Assembly: GCA_902806215.1 (NCBI GenBank)
Contig: CADCVT010000260.1
Span: 1-12,701, forward strand
Origin: an uncultured Solirubrobacteraceae bacterium
GTDB taxonomy: Bacteria > Actinomycetota > Thermoleophilia > Solirubrobacterales > Solirubrobacteraceae
Direction: 5' to 3'
DNA length: 12,701 nucleotides
The translations under genes were made by a program, and so were the position numbers. This document shows, one piece after another, positions 6,577 through 12,701 of this stretch (the first letter of the stretch is position 1; each line of letters opens with the position of its first letter). The notes below the pieces were generated by a model. It was not told the DNA's origin, ran no database searches, and saw only the letters and a list, made by a program, of their open reading frames with translations.

Positions 6577-6625
6577 GAACCGCGTCACGAAACGCCAGTT
6601 TCCGGAACCATCGCCGTTTGTGACG

Positions 6626-9600
6626 ATGATGTCTTCCTCCTTCCTCGGCCGCCGCGCATTGCTCGCGACCGCCCTCACCGCCGTGTGCGCCATCGGTTGG
6701 ACCGCGCCGGCGACCGCCGACCACGCGCAGCCCACGCGCGACATCAGCAAGCTCGACTACGCCCCGATCGGGCTCTTCAAGCACGGCGACCCGATCCCGC
6801 AGCCGCAGGACAAGGACTTCTTCCTCAAGAAGATGAGCGGCCGGCGCTTCAACCCGTCCGGCAAGTACAACTCGTACGACACGAACGTCTTCGAGACGCT
6901 GATGCTCCCGTTCCGGGCGGCCGGCGACACCTCCGCCAACGACCCCTATGGCAACGGCGAGACCACGGGCGATCCTCGCCACGGCTTCTGCCAGCAGGAC
7001 CCGCAGTATCCGCAGAAGCGTCCGGGCAACGTCCTCCTGATGGCGGGCGTCTGCCCGAATCACGAGCTCGAGTACATCGAGTACTACGAGGACACGATGG
7101 AGGAGATCCTCGGCGAGTTCGGCGTGAAGATGAAGCGCTACCGGTTCGAGATCGCGCCGCCCGGCTCTCCTTCGACGCCGCTCGACAACACGCTCTTCGG
7201 CTCGACCTTCAACATCGCCGCCGTCGTGCCCGGCGCCGATCACCCCGAAGAGACGGTCATCGTCGGCGCCCACTACGACCAGACGAACGACGGTCCGGCG
7301 TCGACCTGGGATTCGGCGGAGGGTCACGCGCAGATCATCCGCATGGCCAAGCAGATGGCCGACTACTGGCGCGCGACCGGAACCCGGCCGAGCGCGACGA
7401 TCAAGTTCATGCCCTGGGCGGGCGAAGAGGCCGGCACGCTCGGCTCCCGCGACTACGTCGAGAACAACATCGTGCCGGGGGAGGAAGGCAAGGTCCGCGG
7501 CTACTGGAACACCGACCCGTGCGCCGGCGGCTATCCCGCCTATCGCTACGGCAACCCGCTTCAGCGCATCGCGCTCGGCATCCAGGTCGCCCGTCCGACC
7601 GAGATCCCGGACGAGTTCGCCGCACAGCGCCCGCGCGTCACGGCCTTCAACGCCGCGGCGCCGCAGGTCGTCGAGGACGTCTTCACGCACCTGGACGACA
7701 CGGTGCCCACGACGGGGGGCACTCGCGAGGTCTTCATCTCCAAGAGCGAGAACCCGGCGACCGCCGACAACCGCGCGGGTGGCGACGTGACCGTCGGCAC
7801 TTCACGGCCGGTGCTCTTCAGCAGCGACTGGGCCAACTTCCTCGCCGTCGGCATCCCGTTCTTCAACCCGGGCCCTGAGGTCACCGGCCCCTCCGACGAG
7901 GACGAGCCGAACAACCCGGACGGCGGCGCCACGTTCCACACCCCGCGCGACAACCAGGTCACGCTGAACCAGTTCACCGGGCAGCCGCTGAGCCAGGGCA
8001 ACTTCGCGTTCGCGTCTGAGGCATGGGCCAAGGGCATGGAGATGTGCGCGAGCCTCTTGTCGTGGGGCATGCTGCGTGAGGACCAGACTGGCGCGCAGAC
8101 TGCGGACACCAACGTCGTGGCGTACTACGAAGCGCTGCCGAACGAGGCCGTCGCACGTGCGCCCGTCGCGTTCGACGCCGCCGGCAGCCATCAGCTCACC
8201 GGCAGCCCGTCGACGCCCAACGCCGCGCGCACTATCGCCGACGACGCGAACCTCGAGTACACGTGGGAGTTCGGTGACGGCGCGACCGGCAGCGGGAAGA
8301 CGGTCGAGCACGCGTACGACGTCGCCGGCGTCTACACCTCGAAGCTGACCGTTCGCAACCGGTCGACGAACGCGACCGACACCATGACCATCCCGATCAC
8401 GGTCATCGGCGCCAGCCTGCGGGGGCCGGACCTCAAGGCGCCAAGCGAGGACGAGGACGGCTTCTTCGACGTCGGCTGGGAGTTCGACGAGAAGGCTCGC
8501 GCCGGCCTCAGGCGCTACCTCGTCGAGGAAGCGACGGACGCGAGACGCGTCCTCACCGACCCCGCCGAGAAGCTCGATCTCTGGAACGCGAGCGAGCCGA
8601 CGGCGCCCGAGGTCACGAAGTGGACGACCTCCGACAAGGGCGGCGGTCCGCGCGGCAACCAGAAGAAGAGCGGTGAGCGCTCCTTCTACGCAGGGGTGCC
8701 GCGCTCGGAGCAGCCGCCCGGCGAGGGCCCGGACTCCGGCGTCACGAAGCTGACGCTCAAGCAGTCCTTCCAGATGGCGAAGGACGCTGAGCTGTCCTAC
8801 TGGTCGAGCTACGTCAACGACAACAACGATCGCGGCCTCGTCGAGGCGGCGATCGACGACGGCAGTCCCGACGAGGAGCTCGACTGGCAGGTCGTCGACC
8901 GCGTCCCGACGACGAACTTCTTCAACGTGCCGCAGGACGAGGCCGGCTACCCGACGGTGTTCGAGCAGCGCCGGGTCGACCTGGGAGCGTTCGCGGGCCA
9001 GAAGGTCAAGCTGCGCTTCGTCTACGCGCTGAGCGCTTCGCAGTTCGTCAACGTCATCCGCGCGGGGTGGTACGTCGACGACATCTCGGTCGACACCGGC
9101 ACGTTCAAGCGGGTGGGTGAGACCACCGAGAAGTCGTTGAGCATCGGGCCGCGGGCTCAGGGGCTCTACGCCTACCGCGTCCGCGCGATCTACGGGGACA
9201 CGGCGACCCTGCCGAGCAACTTCGCGAGCACCAGGGTCACCGTAGGGACCGATCCGGCCGCTACGGGCGGACAGACCGCCACGCCTCCGGGCACCGGCGT
9301 CGTCCCGGGCCGCAGGCCGAGCTGCACCGTCGACAGCGGCTTCAAGTCGCTGAAGGTGACGCCGCAGGGACGCGGTCTGCGGTTCGCGTTCGAGCGCAGC
9401 GTCAAGGGCGCCGTGCGGGTCGACGTGTTCCGCTACTACCAGTCCAAGAAGCGCATCGGCCGTCGAGCGGTGGCGAAGTTCCGCAACAAGACGAAGTCGT
9501 TCACGTGGAGCGGGCGGGGCAAGCGCGTGCGCAACGGTCAGCTCTACGCGCGGATCAGCATCCCGGTCGGCAAGCAGAGCGACGTCCGCTACGTCTCCCT

Positions 9601-9943
9601 GCAGCGCAGCAAGGGCCGCTTCAAGATCAAGCGCTCCTTCCGCAGCCGGCCGAGCTGCGGCGCGCTCCAGCGCTTCCATCTCGGGCAGCAGGTGTTCGGC
9701 GGCAAGCGCCGTGAGGGCCTGCGGGTCATCTACCGCGTCGCGTCGCCCGGCACGGTCCGGCTCGAGCTGCTCCGCGGCAAGAAGGTCGTCAAGCGCACGG
9801 CGGTCCGCAGGATCGCCCGCGCCGGGACGTACCAGACGGTCATCGCGGCCAAGGGCCTGCGGCGCGGCGAGTACCGCATCCGGATCACCGCGGTGCTCGA
9901 CGGAAAGCGCGTGACCAGCACGCTCGCTGCCAGGCGCATCTAG
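6626..9943 (+). CDS. Secreted M28-family zinc metallopeptidase with PKD, beta-sandwich and repeated C-terminal modules
   Basis: About 1105 aa, exported, probably an extracellular aminopeptidase or carboxypeptidase-like zinc enzyme. The N-terminus FLGRRALLATALTAVCAIGW...ATA is a signal peptide with a twin-Arg that is only partly Tat-like. The M28 core has the expected two-zinc ligands: H216 and D218 (GAHYD), D229 (TWDSAEG), E267/E268 (WAGEEAGTLGS, catalytic Glu and ligand), D297 (WNTDP) and H438 (FHTPRDN). About 510-595 is a PKD domain (YTWEFGDGATGSG ... HAYDVAGVY). About 600-870 holds a beta-sandwich like those of immune-inhibitor-A/MAM-type proteins (GWYVDDISVDTGTF at about 814). Two very basic modules, each opening with RPSC (about 897 and 1008), end the protein and may bind the wall. 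ATG 6626 or 6629 are the normal starts; a strong SD instead points at GTC 6584. The long open frame further upstream is a chance extension over the six-Cys gene. A TSP3-repeat gene follows after 10 nt. Confidence 0.92.
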   Translation: MMSSSFLGRRALLATALTAVCAIGWTAPATADHAQPTRDISKLDYAPIGLFKHGDPIPQPQDKDFFLKKMSGRRFNPSGKYNSYDTNVFETLMLPFRAAGDTSANDPYGNGETTGDPRHGFCQQDPQYPQKRPGNVLLMAGVCPNHELEYIEYYEDTMEEILGEFGVKMKRYRFEIAPPGSPSTPLDNTLFGSTFNIAAVVPGADHPEETVIVGAHYDQTNDGPASTWDSAEGHAQIIRMAKQMADYWRATGTRPSATIKFMPWAGEEAGTLGSRDYVENNIVPGEEGKVRGYWNTDPCAGGYPAYRYGNPLQRIALGIQVARPTEIPDEFAAQRPRVTAFNAAAPQVVEDVFTHLDDTVPTTGGTREVFISKSENPATADNRAGGDVTVGTSRPVLFSSDWANFLAVGIPFFNPGPEVTGPSDEDEPNNPDGGATFHTPRDNQVTLNQFTGQPLSQGNFAFASEAWAKGMEMCASLLSWGMLREDQTGAQTADTNVVAYYEALPNEAVARAPVAFDAAGSHQLTGSPSTPNAARTIADDANLEYTWEFGDGATGSGKTVEHAYDVAGVYTSKLTVRNRSTNATDTMTIPITVIGASLRGPDLKAPSEDEDGFFDVGWEFDEKARAGLRRYLVEEATDARRVLTDPAEKLDLWNASEPTAPEVTKWTTSDKGGGPRGNQKKSGERSFYAGVPRSEQPPGEGPDSGVTKLTLKQSFQMAKDAELSYWSSYVNDNNDRGLVEAAIDDGSPDEELDWQVVDRVPTTNFFNVPQDEAGYPTVFEQRRVDLGAFAGQKVKLRFVYALSASQFVNVIRAGWYVDDISVDTGTFKRVGETTEKSLSIGPRAQGLYAYRVRAIYGDTATLPSNFASTRVTVGTDPAATGGQTATPPGTGVVPGRRPSCTVDSGFKSLKVTPQGRGLRFAFERSVKGAVRVDVFRYYQSKKRIGRRAVAKFRNKTKSFTWSGRGKRVRNGQLYARISIPVGKQSDVRYVSLQRSKGRFKIKRSFRSRPSCGALQRFHLGQQVFGGKRREGLRVIYRVASPGTVRLELLRGKKVVKRTAVRRIARAGTYQTVIAAKGLRRGEYRIRITAVLDGKRVTSTLAARRI

Positions 9944-9946
9944 CCT
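9941..9946 (+). promoter_or_regulatory. Candidate -10 element (TAGCCT) overlapping the M28 stop codon
   Basis: TAGCCT lies 7 nt before ATG 9954 and includes the TAG stop of the peptidase gene. No Shine-Dalgarno sequence precedes 9954, so either a leaderless promoter or read-through from the peptidase gene could supply expression. Confidence 0.25.
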
Positions 9947-9953
9947 GAGCGGG

Positions 9954-10835
9954 ATGCGGGCCCTCACCCGGCTCATCCTCGCGGTCGTCCTGGCCGCCGC
10001 CCTCGGGGCGGCGGCCGGGCCGCCGCCTGCCGCGGTGGCCCATCCGCAGGACGGCGTCAAGGACGCCGACCACGACAACGTCGACGACGTCCCGATCGGC
10101 AACGACAACTGCTCGCGGGAGAACGGCGCGTTCAACCCGAACCAGCTCGACACCGACTCCGACGGCCTCGGCGACGCCTGCGACGTCGACGACGACGCCG
10201 ACGCGCTGGACGACGCGGTCGACAACTGCCCGCAGAGTCCGAACCCGAGCCAACGCGACACCGAGGGCGACGGCATCGGCGACCCGTGCGACTTCGACGA
10301 CGACAACGACGCGGATCCCGACCAGGCCGACAACTGCCGGTTCGTGGCGAACGCCGACCAGCGCGACACGAACGGCGACGGCATCGGCGACGCCTGCGAT
10401 CCCTCGACGCCGCGAGCGGCCGGGGCGGCGGATCCGCCGCCCGCGGGAACGGGCGCGCCACCCTTGTCGCCGAGCGCGCCCGGCACGGGGCCGGACGCGA
10501 CGCCGGACGACGGGCGGGCCCCCCGCGCCGTGATCCGTGGGCTTCGCAGCCGTGTGAGCACAGCCGAGCTCGGCGGCGGGCTCCCGGTCAACCTCTCATG
10601 CTCGGAGCGCTGCACGGTGGGCGCGCGGCTGATGGCCGGCCGCCGCAGCGTCGGCACCGGCTCCGCTCAGCTCGACGCCGCCGGCCGCACGTACGTGTTC
10701 GTGGACCTCGACCGCCGAGTCCGGCGCCTCGCCCGCGGCAAGCGCATGCGGACGACCCTCGAGCTCTCGGTCGTCGACTCGGTCGGCAACCGCGTGCGCG
10801 TCCGGCGCACGCTGACGATCGTGGGCGGCTCGTGA
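9954..10835 (+). CDS. Secreted thrombospondin type 3 repeat (calcium-binding) protein
   Basis: This 293-aa exported protein has the signal peptide RLILAVVLAAALGAAAGPPP, likely cleaved after AVA at residue 29 so that the mature protein starts with His30. Residues 36-149 carry three thrombospondin type 3 repeats with the signature DNC-x-N-x-Q-x-D-T-x-x-D-G-x-G-D-x-C-D: NPNQLDTDSDGLGDACD, NPSQRDTEGDGIGDPCD and NADQRDTNGDGIGDACD. In this family the Asp side chains wrap Ca2+ ions and the cysteines form disulfides. A Pro/Ala/Gly linker (about 150-185) leads to a C-terminal Ig-like module (LSCSERCTVGARL ... LELSVVDSVGNRV) resembling the ends of both RTX-like proteins. The stop TGA overlaps the next start in GTGA, so it is translationally coupled to the RTX-like gene. 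It lies 10 nt after the M28 peptidase gene. A structural or adhesive Ca2+-dependent extracellular role is likely; the partner is unknown. Confidence 0.9.
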   Translation: MRALTRLILAVVLAAALGAAAGPPPAAVAHPQDGVKDADHDNVDDVPIGNDNCSRENGAFNPNQLDTDSDGLGDACDVDDDADALDDAVDNCPQSPNPSQRDTEGDGIGDPCDFDDDNDADPDQADNCRFVANADQRDTNGDGIGDACDPSTPRAAGAADPPPAGTGAPPLSPSAPGTGPDATPDDGRAPRAVIRGLRSRVSTAELGGGLPVNLSCSERCTVGARLMAGRRSVGTGSAQLDAAGRTYVFVDLDRRVRRLARGKRMRTTLELSVVDSVGNRVRVRRTLTIVGGS

Positions 10836-11974
10836 GACGCCTCGCCGTCCTCACCGCCGTCGCCCTCGCCGCGCCGCTGCTGGCGGCATCTCCTGCGAAC
10901 GCGCACTCGGTCATGAAGATCGAGAACGGCATGATCTTCTACAACGCGACCGACGACGTCGCGCTGAACCGTCTGACCGTCGCCCTCGTGACCCGCCCGG
11001 GCAACCCGCCGGAGATCGAGTTCGACGACCCCGGTGCCGACAACGGCATCACCGCGCCGACGGACTGCCGGCCCGGCCGCCTCGACGCGTCGGGGAACCC
11101 CAACGAGGTCTTCTGCCCCGCGAGCGGCATCTCGCTCGTGCGCATCGACGTCGGCGAGGGCCAGGACGAGGTGTCCGCCAATCTTCGCGTGGCGTCCCTC
11201 GTCGTCGGCGGCAACGGAGCCGACCGTATCGTCACCGGCCCCCTCAACGACACCGTCAACGGCGACGAAGGCAACGACAACGTCAGCACGGGCGAAGGGA
11301 ACGACACCCTCGTCGGCGGCGGCGGCGACGACGTGCTCGCCGGAGCAGCGGGGAACGACATCCTCCAGGGCGGGCTCGGGTCCGACGGTCTCGACGCCGG
11401 ACCCGGGGACGACGACGTGCGCGTACGCGACGGCCTGACCGACCAGGTCGGCTGCGGCGACGGCACAGACCGTGCGCAGACGGAGGACGTCGATCGCCTC
11501 AGCGGCTGCGAGACCACCGACGGCCTGACGGCGGCGGGCGGAGGCACGAACGGCGGGACGGGGTCGGGCGCCGCCACCACCAGCCCCGGCGCCGGTGGAG
11601 GCGCACCCACGGCGACCACGCCACGCGCCGACCAGACCGCCCCGCGCCTGCGCGCCGGCGGCTCGACGCGGCAGCGGCTGGGAAAGCGGCGCGGGGTGCT
11701 CGTGGTCGCGACGGTCGACGAGGCAGCCGAGGTGTACGCGACCGGCTACGTCGAGGTCGGCGGCCGGCGCTACGCGCTCCAGCGCACGCGCGGCCGCGTG
11801 ACGGTCGGAGGCGCCGGCGTCGAGCTTCGCGTAGCCATGGACCGGCCCGGTCTCGCTGCGGTACGGAAGGCCCTGCGCCGCAAGCGCCGGGTCACGGTCG
11901 TCGTGTCCGTCCTCGCCACGGACACTGCCGGGAACTCCTCGCCCGCGCGCCTCCCGGCCATCCGCCTGCGGTAG
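10832..11974 (+). CDS. Secreted RTX-like calcium-binding repeat protein (intact paralogue of the 2334-3409 gene)
   Basis: This 380-aa exported protein starts at GTG 10832, which overlaps the previous stop as GTGA; this start gives the complete signal peptide (RRLAVLTAVALAAPLLAASPANA). Predicted cleavage leaves His25 as the mature N-terminus, and it is the only His in the protein. An N-terminal domain (about 25-120) has CRPGRLDAS and a second Cys (EVFC). About 125-200 holds RTX-like nonapeptide-type repeats (GGNGADRIVTG, GDEGNDNVSTGEGNDTLVGG, GGDDVLAGAAGNDILQGGLG), which in RTX proteins form a Ca2+-binding beta-roll. A CGDGTD...CE segment, a long Gly/Thr/Ala linker and a C-terminal beta module (VTVVVSVLATDTAGNSS, ending IRLR) follow. 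There is no obvious toxin, protease or lipase catalytic domain, and the terminal type I secretion signal of classical RTX toxins is not expected because a Sec signal is present. A Ca2+-dependent surface or matrix protein is the likely role. Confidence 0.92.
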   Translation: MRRLAVLTAVALAAPLLAASPANAHSVMKIENGMIFYNATDDVALNRLTVALVTRPGNPPEIEFDDPGADNGITAPTDCRPGRLDASGNPNEVFCPASGISLVRIDVGEGQDEVSANLRVASLVVGGNGADRIVTGPLNDTVNGDEGNDNVSTGEGNDTLVGGGGDDVLAGAAGNDILQGGLGSDGLDAGPGDDDVRVRDGLTDQVGCGDGTDRAQTEDVDRLSGCETTDGLTAAGGGTNGGTGSGAATTSPGAGGGAPTATTPRADQTAPRLRAGGSTRQRLGKRRGVLVVATVDEAAEVYATGYVEVGGRRYALQRTRGRVTVGGAGVELRVAMDRPGLAAVRKALRRKRRVTVVVSVLATDTAGNSSPARLPAIRLR

Positions 11975-11984
11975 CCGGAGGGCG

Positions 11985-12017
11985 TCCGCGGGGGCCGCGC
12001 GGATAAAGTCGGCCCCC
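11985..12017 (+). promoter_or_regulatory. Competing hairpins in the RTX-accC gap
   Basis: GGGGGCCG (11990-11997) can pair with CGGCCCCC (12010-12017) in a perfect 8-bp stem whose loop contains TAAAGT. TCCGCG (11985-11990) can instead pair with CGCGGA (11998-12003). The first ends 2 nt before the accC ATG. Either could terminate the upstream transcript or affect accC initiation. There is no T-tract. Confidence 0.35.
12004..12009 (+). promoter_or_regulatory. Candidate -10 element (TAAAGT) for accC
   Basis: TAAAGT lies 10 nt before ATG 12020 in an otherwise GC-saturated gap and fits TANNNT. The 5' UTR would be only a few bases, and no SD is visible. No -35 was recognised. Confidence 0.35.
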
Positions 12018-12019
12018 TC

Positions 12020-12701
12020 ATGTTCTCGAAGATCCTGGTCGCCAACCGTGGCGAGATCGCCATCCGCATCATCCGCGCCTGCGAGGAGCTCGGCATCGCG
12101 TCGGTCGCGGTCTACTCCGAGGCCGACCGCGACGCGCTGCACGTGCGCCGCGCCGACGAGGCGTACCTGCTCGGCCCGCCGCCCGCGGCCGAGTCGTATC
12201 TGAACATCGAGAAGATCATCGAGGTCTGCCGCGAGTCCGGCGCCGAGGCGGTCCACCCGGGCTACGGGTTCCTCGCCGAGAACGCCGCGTTCGCCCAGGC
12301 GCTCGAGGACGCCGGGATCGTGTTCATCGGCCCGCCGGCGTCGGCGATCGACGCGATGGGGTCGAAGACCAACGCCCGCGACCTCATGAAGAAGGCCGGC
12401 GTCCCGATCATCCCCGGCACCACCGAGGCGGTGCCGGACGTGGCGGCGGCGATGAAGCTCGCCAAGGAGGAGATCGGGTTCCCGATCGCTGTCAAGGCGT
12501 CGGGCGGCGGTGGCGGCAAGGGCTTCCGCGTCGCGCTGACCGAGGACGAGCTCGAGGGCGCCTTCGAGGGCGCCGCGCGCGAGGGCGAGAAGTTCTTCTC
12601 CGACGCGACGGTCTACCTCGAGCGCTACCTGCCCGACCCGCGCCACGTCGAGGTCCAGATCATCGCCGACAAGCACGGCAACACGATCCACCTCGGCGAG
12701 C
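12020..12701 (+). CDS. accC: Biotin carboxylase subunit of acetyl-/acyl-CoA carboxylase, 3'-truncated by window edge
   Basis: The first 227 residues of an ATP-grasp biotin carboxylase, which uses ATP and bicarbonate to carboxylate biotin for malonyl-CoA (or other acyl-CoA) synthesis in the cytoplasm. The N-terminus MFSKILVANRGEIAIRIIRA is canonical. HPGYGFLAEN starts at about residue 79, the ATP-grasp Gly-rich loop KASGGGGGKGFR at about 160, and YLPDPRHVEVQI follows before the edge. Full family members are about 445-450 aa, or 580-670 aa if fused to a BCCP domain as in many actinobacterial acyl-CoA carboxylase alpha subunits; the truncation prevents deciding between these. ATG 12020 is the only sensible start. 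The gene follows the RTX-like gene in the same direction, 45 nt after its stop, across a hairpin-rich gap, and probably has its own promoter. Confidence 0.96.
   Translation, partial: MFSKILVANRGEIAIRIIRACEELGIASVAVYSEADRDALHVRRADEAYLLGPPPAAESYLNIEKIIEVCRESGAEAVHPGYGFLAENAAFAQALEDAGIVFIGPPASAIDAMGSKTNARDLMKKAGVPIIPGTTEAVPDVAAAMKLAKEEIGFPIAVKASGGGGGKGFRVALTEDELEGAFEGAAREGEKFFSDATVYLERYLPDPRHVEVQIIADKHGNTIHLGE

Noticed and set aside
6131..6619. Upstream extension of the peptidase frame to ATG 6131
   Set aside because: The translation is Pro/Arg/Ser-rich low complexity, overlaps the six-Cys secreted gene and would bury the signal peptide at about residue 165.
10060..10400. GAC-rich repetitive DNA that looks like a tandem repeat or CRISPR-like array
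   Set aside because: The periodicity comes from Asp codons of thrombospondin-3 repeats. There are no identical repeats with unique spacers.
7802..10657. A 951-codon open frame on the minus strand
   Set aside because: It lies antisense to the M28 and TSP3 genes, whose domain motifs are unmistakable. Its protein is Arg/Ala/Val-rich without motifs, as expected from GC-rich codon shadows.
10832..11974. Classical RTX toxin secreted by a type I system
   Set aside because: It has a Sec signal peptide, no catalytic or pore-forming domain, and no ABC/MFP transporter genes nearby; only the Ca2+-binding repeat style is shared.

Overview
The window is very GC-rich DNA with strong GC3 bias, and its genes sit close together. 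The mix of genes points to a high-GC actinobacterium, most likely of the Thermoleophilia/Solirubrobacterales type. That lineage call is inferred from protein style: RTX-like and thrombospondin-3 secreted proteins with basic Ig-like C-termini, and small Cys-paired secreted proteins. There is no marker gene to prove it.

Layout. The left edge (1-1448) is the 3' part of a CysN/CysC fusion for sulfate activation, closed by a perfect hairpin. The right edge (12020-12701) is the 5' part of a biotin carboxylase (accC). Both edges are ordinary metabolism. Between them lie about 10.5 kb of poorly characterised genes, most encoding exported products: (a) 1502-2440, a cytoplasmic protein with an acidic linker and a possible winged-helix C-terminus; (b) a minus-strand RTX-like secreted protein at about 2334-3409, broken by two single-base frameshifts; (c) 3541-3852, a 103-aa secreted protein with four cysteines; (d) 3869-5227, a roughly 10-TM membrane protein overlapping (e) 5200-6108, a BNR-repeat lipoprotein; (f) 6196-6561, a 121-aa secreted protein with six cysteines; (g) 6626-9943, a large secreted M28 metallopeptidase with PKD, beta-sandwich and two basic C-terminal modules; (h) 9954-10835, a thrombospondin type 3 repeat protein; (i) 10832-11974, an intact RTX-like paralogue of (b).

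How the genes may work together. Genes g-h-i are tightly packed (10-nt gap, then a 4-nt GTGA overlap). They encode a zinc peptidase and two proteins rich in acidic repeats of calcium-binding type, so a co-expressed extracellular Ca/Zn-dependent module is plausible. Genes d-e overlap by 28 nt and look like a coupled membrane protein/lipoprotein pair. The two RTX-like paralogues lie near the two ends of the region. No RNA gene, CRISPR array, transposase or phage gene was seen. No stretch over 300 bases lacks a gene; the longest gap is the 131-nt divergent region 3410-3540.

Most notable observations: both frameshifts in gene b can be repaired by restoring one C in a CC pair, and the repaired C-terminus then matches the paralogue exactly; several exported proteins are predicted to start with His after signal cleavage; the M28 gene has a well-spaced Shine-Dalgarno sequence in front of an in-frame GTC codon rather than a normal start.
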